A DNA stretch of 64,000 nt from Nocardioides mesophilus (GTDB lineage Bacteria > Actinomycetota > Actinomycetes > Propionibacteriales > Nocardioidaceae): the NCBI RefSeq assembly GCF_014395785.1, contig NZ_CP060713.1, forward strand, positions 2,198,501-2,262,500. The letters run 5' to 3'. Each line of letters opens with the position of its first letter. The stretch's first letter is position 1. The notes beneath the pieces were generated by a model. The model was not told where the DNA came from, did not search any database, and saw only the letters and a list, made by a program, of their open reading frames with translations. Below, piece by piece: positions 27,165 to 34,681 of this stretch. Both the position numbers and the translations under genes were made by a program.

Positions 27165-28121
27165 ATGGGCATGTGGAAGGTGCCGGCCGACCTGCTGGCC
27201 CGGGCCCGGTTCGCGATCTCGCCGATGGCCGATGTAGTCGAGGCGATCTTCGCGCTCGCATCTCCCGAGGAGGGCCGACAGCGTGCGTTCGTCGCTGCCC
27301 ATCTGGACTCGTTCCGACAGATGCTGGCCGAGCACCCGGGCCGCGCTGCGCTGCTCGCCCATTCCCTCCGACGGGGATGGGTCGCCGACTTCCTGGGACT
27401 TCCACCCACCGACACGTCGATGGATTTCTATGACGAGCTCGCGCTGGTCGAGGCGCTCGGCGACGCCCGGATCCGAACGGACCTGCGTGAGGTTGCCACA
27501 GGCCCGCTCCCACGGATGCTCAACCGACCGGGTGTGACCACGTACGCCACTGAACTCCTCGATTGGGTCTGGACCCGCACGCTCTCCACAGACTGGCCGC
27601 GACGGGAACGGATTCTGCGAGCGGACATCGTCTCCCGCACCTCACGGTTGGCCTCCCACGGCTGGGCGGCGGTCCTCCACGACCTCGGCCGCGACCGGGA
27701 GTGGATCGGCAACGGCGAGCTGCGGATCAATCGCTACGGCCTACCCACGCGAATGCTCGACCCCGACTCGCAGCTCTTCTTCGTCCCGGTCAATGGCACC
27801 GGCTCCATGGTGGGCTGGGACATTCCTTACAGGTACGCCCTGTACTACCCGGTCGCCGGGGCACTCGCCTCACCGGACGCGACCGTCCACGACGGTCTGG
27901 CGTCCCTGGTGGGCAGGAACCGCGCCGCCCTACTCACCGCTCTCAGCGATCCGGCGAGCACCACCCAGCTGACGGTTGTCACCGGGCTCTCGCTTGGCAC
28001 CGTGGGCGACCACCTCAAGGTGCTGCTCGGCGCGGGCCTTGTGCTGCGACGCAGATCCGGACGGGAAGTGCTCTATTGGCGCACCGCACTCGGCGACACC
28101 CTCGTGGCCGCGGCGACCTGA
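27165..28121 (+). CDS. ArsR-like winged-helix regulator (DUF5937-type N terminus)
   Basis: 318 residues from ATG 27165, seven bases after GGAGG. The N-terminal 230 residues (VPADLLARARFAISPMADVV... LDWVWTRTLSTDWPRRERIL) match the DUF5937/ArsR regulators of actinobacteria. The C terminus is a winged HTH: TTQLTVVTGLSLGTVGDHLK, VLLGAGLVLRRRSGREVLYW. It is divergent from the MFS gene and probably represses it from the 57-bp shared intergenic region. Confidence 0.87.
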   Translation: MGMWKVPADLLARARFAISPMADVVEAIFALASPEEGRQRAFVAAHLDSFRQMLAEHPGRAALLAHSLRRGWVADFLGLPPTDTSMDFYDELALVEALGDARIRTDLREVATGPLPRMLNRPGVTTYATELLDWVWTRTLSTDWPRRERILRADIVSRTSRLASHGWAAVLHDLGRDREWIGNGELRINRYGLPTRMLDPDSQLFFVPVNGTGSMVGWDIPYRYALYYPVAGALASPDATVHDGLASLVGRNRAALLTALSDPASTTQLTVVTGLSLGTVGDHLKVLLGAGLVLRRRSGREVLYWRTALGDTLVAAAT

Positions 28122-28207
28122 ATCCCAACCACGTCGCTCATCGGGGCATGAACCGGCGATCGCTCTGCGGGGCAGATCCGTGCATTAGTGGTGACCGCGA
28201 TTGGACG

Positions 28208-28851
28208 TCAGACTGGTTTGTGCGCGAGCCAGATGGCTCCGGAAGCCGGATAGTCCGGGCCGAGCGCGACGGTGGCGTCGACCACCAGTCCGGCATCGCG
28301 CAGAAGGTGCGCGTAGGTTTCGGGGCTGCGGCGAGCGAAGAGCACTCGCATGGGGAGACCGCCGTAGCCCTCGGTCTTGACGTACGTGCTGTCGCCGACG
28401 TGGCCGCCGAGCATGAGAGAACCGCTTGGGGCGATCACCCGAGCGACTTCTCGGATCGCGGCCCTAAGGTCCTCGTCCGGGACATGGTGCAGCACGTACC
28501 AGCAGAAGACGCCTGCGGTCGCACCGTCGGCAACGGGGATCTGTGTAAGCGACGCTGCGGCGAAGCCGAGTCTTGGGTTTTGGTGCGTGCCAGGCGGAGC
28601 ATCGCGGTCGAGATGTCGATGCCCGAGACCGCCAGACCTCGTGACGCCAGGTCTCGGGTCAGCAAGCCAGGTCCGCACCCGATGTCGAGTACCGGCCCTC
28701 CGCCCGCCTCGGCGACTCTCTGTGCGAAGTGGTCGACGAGCCGCTTCTCGAGCGGAAGGGCCTCCAAACCGGCCCGCACGAGGTCGGCATACCGATCGGC
28801 GACCCGGTCATAGGAGTCGCCGGTCTCGGCGATCCAGGACCCGGGTTTCAC
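28208..28851 (-). pseudogene. Class I SAM-dependent methyltransferase, one frameshift
   Basis: About 214 residues from GTG 28851 (MKPGSWIAETGDSYDRVADR). Motif I VLDIGCGPGLLTRDLA and motif II LAVSGIDISTAMLRLART are in the first frame. Near 28,575 the frame shifts, and the rest (IPVADGATAGVFCWYVLHHV, EVARVIAPSGSLMLGGHVGD) is read in another frame to 28,208. This is the Methyltransf_11/25 layout for small-molecule substrates. One base restores it. Confidence 0.8.
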
Positions 28852-28865
28852 AAGACCGCAGCCTA

Positions 28866-28915
28866 ACTGCGAGCGCACGCTCTTCGGCCCGACAGCGCGG
28901 ACAGCGGCATGTGCG
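28866..28915 (+). repeat. Gene-boundary repeat (GCGAGCGCACGC ... GCGGCATG type)
   Basis: Similar GC-rich segments lie at the three consecutive gene boundaries 28,866-28,915, 29,510-29,555 and 30,228-30,262. Each includes GCGGCATG and a GCGAGCGCACGC or GTGCGCTCGC half. They separate the methyltransferase, kinase, DinB and GNAT genes. The nature is unknown; they may act as terminators. Confidence 0.4.
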
Positions 28916-28933
28916 TGCGATTCCGACGCCCCT

Positions 28934-29473
28934 CTAGAGGAAGCGGCGGGCGTCTCTCGCTGTGAACACCGGGTTGCCAAGCGCGGACATGATCGCGTCG
29001 ACGGTCACCCGGACGTCCGCGGTCGCGTCGAGCACGACTTCGTTAGGTACGCCGAGCAAATCAGACGGGACGTACCAACGCCGGAACTCCTCAGGCGACA
29101 CCTCCAAGCCGAGGGGGCGCCCTTGGTGCCGTCGCAACGCCTCGTCGAACGACACCTCCAGGTAGAAGACGTGGGATGGCCCCGGATGCTCAGCGATGAC
29201 CCGGCACAACATCTCGCGATAGTGCGACGACACGAGAATGCCCTCGATGATGACGTTGTACCCGATGCCCGCGCAGTAGCAGATGGTGTTCGCCAGGAGG
29301 CCGATGTTGTCGCCGTTGGCAATGTCGTGCTCACGCAGGACAACCCGGCGAAAGTGGTCCTGTCCAATGTTCGCTGTACCCGCACCGAGATTGCCCTGAA
29401 GCTCGCTGGCCACGGTGCTCTTGCCAGACGCGGAGTTGCCGCGCAGCACGATCAAGTGCGGGGCGTGGTCCAT
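28934..29473 (-). CDS. P-loop kinase (AAA_33/zeta-toxin-like)
   Basis: 179 residues. Walker A GNSASGKST (residues about 12-20) is followed by a helix, then IGQDHFRRVVLREHD (substrate-binding Asp) and NVIIEGILVSSHYREML (Walker B-like). The lid contains RHQGRPLGLEVSPEEFRRWY. This matches small P-loop kinases annotated as zeta-toxin family or phosphotransferases. No antitoxin partner is seen, so a toxin role is unlikely. Substrate unknown. Confidence 0.8.
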   Translation of the reverse strand: MDHAPHLIVLRGNSASGKSTVASELQGNLGAGTANIGQDHFRRVVLREHDIANGDNIGLLANTICYCAGIGYNVIIEGILVSSHYREMLCRVIAEHPGPSHVFYLEVSFDEALRRHQGRPLGLEVSPEEFRRWYVPSDLLGVPNEVVLDATADVRVTVDAIMSALGNPVFTARDARRFL

Positions 29474-29594
29474 GACCGAGACGGTAGCGGCTATGCGTCC
29501 TCCTCATCTCGGCACGTCCGCGCGGACGGCGGCATGTCCGTGCGCTCGCTGTGCTTGACGCCAGTACCGAAGCGACACGGCCTAGGCTCGGAAC

Positions 29595-30218
29595 ATGTCC
29601 ACCGACCAGAAGGCCATCTGGCAGCGGTACTACAAGGAACGCCGCGACGCGCTGATCTCCAAGGTCGAGGACCTGTCGGAGTACGAGGCCCGGATGCCCC
29701 GCACACCGACCGGAACCAGCCTGATCGGCATCATCAAGCACGTCCTCAACGTGGAAGCGGTGTATCTCGGCGTCACCTTCGGACGCCCGTTCCCTTACGC
29801 GGATGAGCTGGTCGCCGAATCGGCGTACGAGGTCGATCCGCAGGCCGACTGGTACGCCACCGCCGACGAGACCACCGCCGGCATCATCGATCTCTACCGC
29901 CGACTGATCACCCACTGCGAGCAGACCCTCGAACTGCTCGATCTCGACACCGTCGGCCACGTCCGGCACTGGGGTGGCAGGGAGGTCACGCTGCACTGGA
30001 TCCTGGTGCACAACTTCAACGACCTCGCGCAGCACAACGGCCAGGCGGACATCCTGCGCGAACAGGTCGATGGCAGCGTGGGGTGGCGGCAGCCGGGCGA
30101 CAACGTGCCAGGCGGGTATGACTGGCCGGCGTACGTCGCGAAACTGACCGGGCTCGCCGAGGGGTTTCGTGATCAACCTGAGAACGTGTCCGCCACTCCA
30201 GGGGGCGAGCGGCAGTAG
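29595..30218 (+). CDS. DinB-family metal-dependent protein
   Basis: 207 residues, intact. Probable metal-site His residues are in SLIGIIKHVLNVEAVYLG and in LHWILVHNFNDLAQHNGQAD, in the usual DinB three-His spacing. The tail (SVGWRQPGDNVPGGYDW, YVAKLTGLAEGF) is like the DUF664/DinB_2 subgroup. Function unknown; some relatives are thiol (mycothiol) transferases. It lies in a run of small single genes flanked by similar short repeats. Confidence 0.85.
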   Translation: MSTDQKAIWQRYYKERRDALISKVEDLSEYEARMPRTPTGTSLIGIIKHVLNVEAVYLGVTFGRPFPYADELVAESAYEVDPQADWYATADETTAGIIDLYRRLITHCEQTLELLDLDTVGHVRHWGGREVTLHWILVHNFNDLAQHNGQADILREQVDGSVGWRQPGDNVPGGYDWPAYVAKLTGLAEGFRDQPENVSATPGGERQ

Positions 30219-30343
30219 TGCGTCTGCGAGCGCACGCCCGGCGGCATGAGCGGGCGCTACTCGTGTGTCGCTTCGAGGCGAGCAACCGCGACCCGACGAG
30301 AAAATGCAGTGTTCAGCAGGCCGGGCACTGGTTGGGTTGACGC

Positions 30344-31225
30344 ATGGACCTCGATGCCCGCATTGACCTGGTCGCTCGCACGTGGACGCCGACGCAGCAA
30401 CTGCACCCGGGCAACATCGCCTGGCACGGGAGCGGGTGCGACAGTGCTCCACCGGCAGACATCAACCTGCAGGGCGAGGGCTGGTTTGCCGAATTGTGGC
30501 TTCAGGACGGTGCGCCGGCTGAGGTCGACGGACACTTCTCGCCCGGCCTCGCGCCGGACGATCGTCGCGCCGCGTTCGAGCAGATCCGCACGGTCGCACC
30601 GCAGGGCACGATCAGTCTCGCCTCGGACGCCCCAATGGCTGACGCCGTGCGGGCACATGGCGCGCGTGAGGTAGGTGGTCCGTTTTTCCTGCTCCAGCAT
30701 CGGGACCTGGACCGGATTCCACAGCCGATCCTGCCGTCGGGATACGCCATCGTTTCGGCCGACATCGCGGGAGAACACGTGCGGGTCGACGCGCACCGTC
30801 AAGCTTGGGCACCTGCTCGTATCAAGGCCCTACTGGGACTGACCATGACCGGCAATGAGCCGCCCAGCGGGTTCACGCTTGAAAAGTACCGGGCAATGAA
30901 AGCTGTCAGCATCTATCGATGCGAACTCGATCTCGTCGTCTGCGCACCCGACGGCAGCCCCGCCGCGTTCGCGCTTGGTTGGTTCGACGGCCGATCCAAA
31001 AGCGTGCTCTTCGAACCAGTCGGCACAAGCCCCGACCACGCACGGCGCGGATTGTCCCGGGCGGTCTGCTCAGCCGTCATGTCGGCAGCCCGTGACCTCG
31101 GCGCGACGCAGTCCGTCGTGGGTCCGCGCGGCGACGAGGCGTACCCGGCACCGCGTCGCCTCTACGAGTCCCTTGGCTTCACGACCCTCGCACGCACCAC
31201 CACCCTCACATGGGGCGCTAATTAG
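30344..31225 (+). CDS. GNAT-family N-acetyltransferase
   Basis: 293 residues, likely a two-lobe GNAT protein. The first half (FAELWLQDGAPAEVDGHFSP... GPFFLLQHRDL) is degenerate. The second half has the acetyl-CoA motif region (VLFEPVGTSPDHARRGLSRA) and ends with APRRLYESLGFTTLARTTTL, typical of motif B. Substrate unknown; small-molecule inactivation is possible. IS110 copy B begins about 40 bp downstream. Confidence 0.83.
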   Translation: MDLDARIDLVARTWTPTQQLHPGNIAWHGSGCDSAPPADINLQGEGWFAELWLQDGAPAEVDGHFSPGLAPDDRRAAFEQIRTVAPQGTISLASDAPMADAVRAHGAREVGGPFFLLQHRDLDRIPQPILPSGYAIVSADIAGEHVRVDAHRQAWAPARIKALLGLTMTGNEPPSGFTLEKYRAMKAVSIYRCELDLVVCAPDGSPAAFALGWFDGRSKSVLFEPVGTSPDHARRGLSRAVCSAVMSAARDLGATQSVVGPRGDEAYPAPRRLYESLGFTTLARTTTLTWGAN

Positions 31226-31240
31226 CACCCGCCGCACGAC

Positions 31241-31252
31241 CGCTCATCGGCA
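31241..31252 (+). repeat. Dispersed repeat half at IS110 copy B insertion
   Basis: CGCTCATCGGCA, then TTCCGCGCGGAAAG, then the IS110 left end. The second half of this repeat type is missing here, but CCGCGGCAGATGAG lies right after copy A at 24,225. This suggests that the IS inserted in such repeats. Confidence 0.55.
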
Positions 31253-31266
31253 TTCCGCGCGGAAAG

Positions 31267-32691
31267 CGGCTACTTGTTTCATTGCCTCAGGACCGTGGCC
31301 CGGCCAGGCTTCGGTCCAGACGTCCGGGCTGTCGCTCGCAAATCGGCTGCCCACGCACGTCGTGTGGCTCTCACATGGCCTGCGCAGTCCCGGGCGTCAC
31401 CCCAGGGCGGGGAGAGGCTCAAGAGGGGTTTGCTCTGCTCGAAGTAGCGTTGCCCTCCCGGCTCGAACTCTCTGTTGGATCCATCGGAGGACTCGTTGAG
31501 CTCCACACCTGAGCGCGTGGTCATCGGTATGGACCCGCACAAGCGTTCCGCCACCATCGAGGTGATGACCGGCGACGAGACCATCGTCGGTGGTGGCCGG
31601 TTCGGCACCGACCGCGACGGCTACGCGGCAATGAAGAACTACGCCAAGCAGTGGCCGGACCGGGTCTGGGCGATCGAGGGCTGCCAGGGCATCGGCCGGC
31701 ACATCGCCAACCGACTCCTCGCCGATGGTGAGGAGGTCGTCGACGTCCCCCCGAAACTGTCCGCGCGGGCTCGGGTGTTCGCCACCGGGCAGGGTCGTAG
31801 GACCGACGCCACCGACGCCCACTCCGTCGCCCTGGTCGGCACCCGGATGAGCGGGCTGCGTCCGGTGGTCAACGACGAGCAGCTCGCGCTGCTGCGGATC
31901 CTGGTCGACCGCCGCCGGTCCCTGGGTGAGGACCACACCCGGATGATCAGCCAGCTGCACCAGCTGCTGCTGGAGCTGATCCCGGGCGGCGCGAAGAAGT
32001 ACCTGTCGGCCGCCCAGGCCAAGGTCCTGCTGGCCAAGGTCCGTCCCCGCGACGTCGCCGGTAAGGCACGACGGCGGGTCGCCGCGGAGCTGATCGCCGA
32101 CCTCGAGCGCGTCTACCGACGCTCGAAAGAGGCCGACAAGGAGCTGAAGGAACTCGTCGCCGCGACCGGCACGACCCTGATGGACCTGCACGGCATCGGC
32201 CCGTCCGGAGCCGCCCGGCTGCTGGTCGAGGTCGCCGACATCACCCGCTTCCCCACCAAGGCGCACTTCGCGTCCTGGAACGGCACCGCACCCATCGACG
32301 CCTCCTCCGGCGACCAGGTCCGGCACCGGCTGTCGCGGGCAGGCAACCGGCAGATCAACCGAGTGCTGCACATCATGGCCACCGTCCAGCTGCGCACCCC
32401 CACTGAAGGTCGCGCCTACTTCGACCGCAAGAAGGCCTCGGGCAAGACCTCGATGGAAGCGATGCGCTGCCTGAAACGACGTCTGTCCGACCTCGTGTAC
32501 CGGCGGATGGTCGACGACGCCATCGCCCGAGCAGCGACGGGCCCGGGAGGGCAACGGGGACACGACTCTGACTCCAGCGCGACCGGCTCACATCCCCACA
32601 CCGGCTCTTCGGACAAGCCACTTCCCGGACCCGCCACCAGCCAGCCTAAGACACCACTTCGCAAGGCCGGTTGACACAGAGGGGAGCCATG
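31267..32691 (+). mobile_element. IS110-family insertion sequence, copy B
   Basis: 1,425 bp, identical by eye to copy A at 22,785-24,209 apart from the G at 31,800. Same orientation. The left non-coding end (31,267-31,495) again may encode the bridge RNA. Recent duplication is implied. Confidence 0.85.
31496..32674 (+). CDS. IS110-family DEDD transposase (copy B)
   Basis: TTG start at 31,496 with GGAGG five bases upstream; about 392 residues. Identical to the copy A protein except Arg for Lys just before TDATDAHSVAL. All DEDD and C-terminal motifs are intact (VVIGMDPHKRS, WAIEGCQGIG, SRAGNRQINRVLH). Confidence 0.93.
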   Translation: MSSTPERVVIGMDPHKRSATIEVMTGDETIVGGGRFGTDRDGYAAMKNYAKQWPDRVWAIEGCQGIGRHIANRLLADGEEVVDVPPKLSARARVFATGQGRRTDATDAHSVALVGTRMSGLRPVVNDEQLALLRILVDRRRSLGEDHTRMISQLHQLLLELIPGGAKKYLSAAQAKVLLAKVRPRDVAGKARRRVAAELIADLERVYRRSKEADKELKELVAATGTTLMDLHGIGPSGAARLLVEVADITRFPTKAHFASWNGTAPIDASSGDQVRHRLSRAGNRQINRVLHIMATVQLRTPTEGRAYFDRKKASGKTSMEAMRCLKRRLSDLVYRRMVDDAIARAATGPGGQRGHDSDSSATGSHPHTGSSDKPLPGPATSQPKTPLRKAG

Positions 32692-33031
32692 TGCGGACGA
32701 TGCTGGCAGGCATCCGATTGACGTCCCGCGCCAATGCGCCAGATACCCCGGGTCAACTGGAGGAGGGTAGGTCGTCGGCGGTCCAGAGCGTTCCCGGACA
32801 TCCACGACTCTTACGGTGCCTCCACGCCAGGCCGACCGCCGCAATGGGGCGGCCCTCCCGCCGGGCGAGGAGGCCGGGTGTGCTGTCCCACATGACTCGG
32901 TGACGGGCGTTTCGGCAACCAACATCACCGCGGGGGGCGTCCCTTGAGGTGCGTCCCATCACGGGCTTGACTGAGCGTATGACGATGCCGCGGACCACCG
33001 GCTCGCATGGCAACCAGGTGTCGAGCCGGCT
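32692..33031. other. Intergenic, no gene supported
   Basis: 340 bases between IS110 copy B and the SRPBCC gene. Short overlapping ORFs on both strands lack ribosome sites and recognisable motifs. Confidence 0.5.
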
Positions 33032-33511
33032 GTGAACCGGTTAGACTACCGCGGCGCGTTCTGGTTCCCGGTCGAGCCGAACGAGCTGTGGGACACTATC
33101 GAGCGCTTCGACCAGTTCGAGTCCTGGTGGGCCTGGCTGCGAGACTTCGGTGCCGACTCGGACCGGCTCGTCACCGGCAACGTGCTACACGCCACCGTCA
33201 TTCCGCCGGTCCCGTATCGGCTGGCCCTGGACATCCGGCTGGAGGGGTCCCTGCGACCGCACGTGCTCGAGGCGACGATCGACGGAGATGCGCGCGGCTT
33301 TGCGGTCATACGGCTGGACCCCGTCGACGACGGGGCGCAGGTCGCGGTGGTGTGGTCGCTGGGCATGGTGAGCACACCGTTGCGCATCGCGGCGCTCGTC
33401 GCCTACCCGCTCATGCGCTGGGGGCACGACCGCGTGGTGGAGATGGCGGTCGCCGGGTTCCGCCAGCAGGCGCTGGCGGGCACACGGGATGGTGGCCCCG
33501 GTGAGCGCTAG
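33032..33511 (+). CDS. SRPBCC-family (START-like) protein
   Basis: 159 residues from GTG 33032. The opening MNRLDYRGAFWFPVEPNELWDTIERFDQFESWWAWLRDF and the pattern of a beta-grip with C-terminal helix (RWGHDRVVEMAVAGFRQQAL) fit the polyketide_cyc2/SRPBCC fold. These proteins have a hydrophobic ligand cavity; the ligand is unknown. The frame is intact. Confidence 0.78.
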   Translation: MNRLDYRGAFWFPVEPNELWDTIERFDQFESWWAWLRDFGADSDRLVTGNVLHATVIPPVPYRLALDIRLEGSLRPHVLEATIDGDARGFAVIRLDPVDDGAQVAVVWSLGMVSTPLRIAALVAYPLMRWGHDRVVEMAVAGFRQQALAGTRDGGPGER

Positions 33512-33723
33512 CTCGTTCTCGCCCGTGCCACGAGACGAGGAGGCCAAGGCGCTGGCCAACTGGTTCGACTGATCACCCGAGCACGACCGAATGCGCTTTC
33601 CTGCATGCAGCCAGGTTGAGACGTGAGCACCGGCATGATCGCGCGAATCGCGACAGATGCGTGCGCCCGGCTCAGAACAGATCGAACGTTCTACGGCGTA
33701 CACCAGAGCGCATTCGCTATCTT

Positions 33724-34056
33724 CTAACCCTCGCGAGTGCGGACGAGATGAACGTACTCGTGGTACGGCTCAGAACGGACAAGCGCTGAAGCGATGTCGT
33801 TCTTGACGTCGAGCACCTCGACCTCAATCGTGCGGTCGGCGAGACCGCTGGCGACCTGGACGCCCTCGCCCTCGCCCGTCCAGGTGATCATCTGCTCAGC
33901 CGTCACGAACGAGAGTGTGGATGCCTGGTCCCGCTCAGACGACCGCTTTACGAGATCGCGGTGCAGCGCTCGCTCCATTCGCGAAACGTCACCGTCGAAC
34001 CAGCCGTCGAAGTAATCGTGAACCGTCACGATGATGAGTGCTGAGTCGTTGTCCAT
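33724..34056 (-). CDS. NTF2-like (lumazine-binding-type) protein
   Basis: 110 residues from ATG 34056 after AAGGAG. MDNDSALIIVTVHDYFDGWF and GDVSRMERALHRDLVKRS, followed by IEVEVLDVKNDIASALVRSEPYHEYVHLVR, match the Lumazine_bd_2/NTF2-like family, minus the usual final segment. Role unknown. Confidence 0.75.
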   Translation of the reverse strand: MDNDSALIIVTVHDYFDGWFDGDVSRMERALHRDLVKRSSERDQASTLSFVTAEQMITWTGEGEGVQVASGLADRTIEVEVLDVKNDIASALVRSEPYHEYVHLVRTREG

Positions 34057-34140
34057 AACGTTCTCCTTCCGCGGCTGGCGCCAGCGGGCGACCGCCTCAA
34101 ACGCTATCCGCACCGCGCGCTGAACGCATGTCACGAAGAC

Positions 34141-34184
34141 CGCTCATCGGCAGTTGCGTCTACCTGTCCGCGGCAGATGAGTGC
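34141..34184 (+). repeat. Dispersed intergenic repeat, intact unit
   Basis: CGCTCATCGGCA (34,141-34,152) ... CCGCGGCAGATGAG (34,168-34,181). The ends CTCATC and GATGAG are complementary, so the unit is an imperfect palindrome with a central spacer. Both halves recur separately elsewhere (5944, 19,285, 31,241; 24,225). It lies in the gap between the NTF2-like gene and the next plus-strand gene. Confidence 0.6.
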
Positions 34185-34240
34185 ATTCCACAGCGCTGCA
34201 TGGCAGAGTCCAACTCGTCGTTCCAAGGAGTGCGGAGCGG

Positions 34241-34614
34241 ATGCAAGATTCGGATCTCGATGAAGTGAACGCTTGCCTTGCGCGGTTCCAGGTCACGATG
34301 TACCGAGGCAGCGACCGTCGGTACCGCATCTGGGGCGACATCAACCGGATACAAGACGTCGTCGATAGCCCTTGCGTGGAGCGCTTTCCCGGCGGCGCGT
34401 TGGACGACTTGAACTGGTTCTTCACGCACGAGGTCGACGCACGCGTGGCGACGAACCTCGAACGGTGTGGTGTTCGCGTCGACTACGAGCCCGGCGACTC
34501 CATCGGCTTGTCGTTCAATGGGACGGGCCCACCGATGAGCAGATGGCAGAGGCGACCAGGGCCACCTACGACTGGTATCGACTTCCGCCTGCCCGCAGGG
34601 GCACACGCATCTGA
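34241..34614 (+). pseudogene. Hypothetical protein, one frameshift
   Basis: ATG 34241 (MQDSDLDEVNACLARFQVTM), about 124 residues. The first frame reaches DSIGLSFNGT near 34,520; a one-base shift then continues GPTDEQMAEATRATYDWYRL to 34,614. No family was recognised; the sequence is globular, with conserved-looking RRYRIWGDINRIQDVVD. Confidence 0.5.
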
Positions 34615-34681
34615 TTGACCGCTACCAGTCACGCCCGCACATCGGCAGATCCGGTAAACGAAAGTGCCACGCACAGGTTCC

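Noticed and set aside
28860-28915. Integron attC site after the methyltransferase gene
   Set aside because: GCCTAAC (RYYYAAC type) is present, but no GTTRRRY partner at the right distance and no integron integrase in the window.
28934-29473. Zeta-type toxin of a toxin-antitoxin pair
   Set aside because: P-loop kinase motifs fit, but no small antitoxin gene precedes or follows it.
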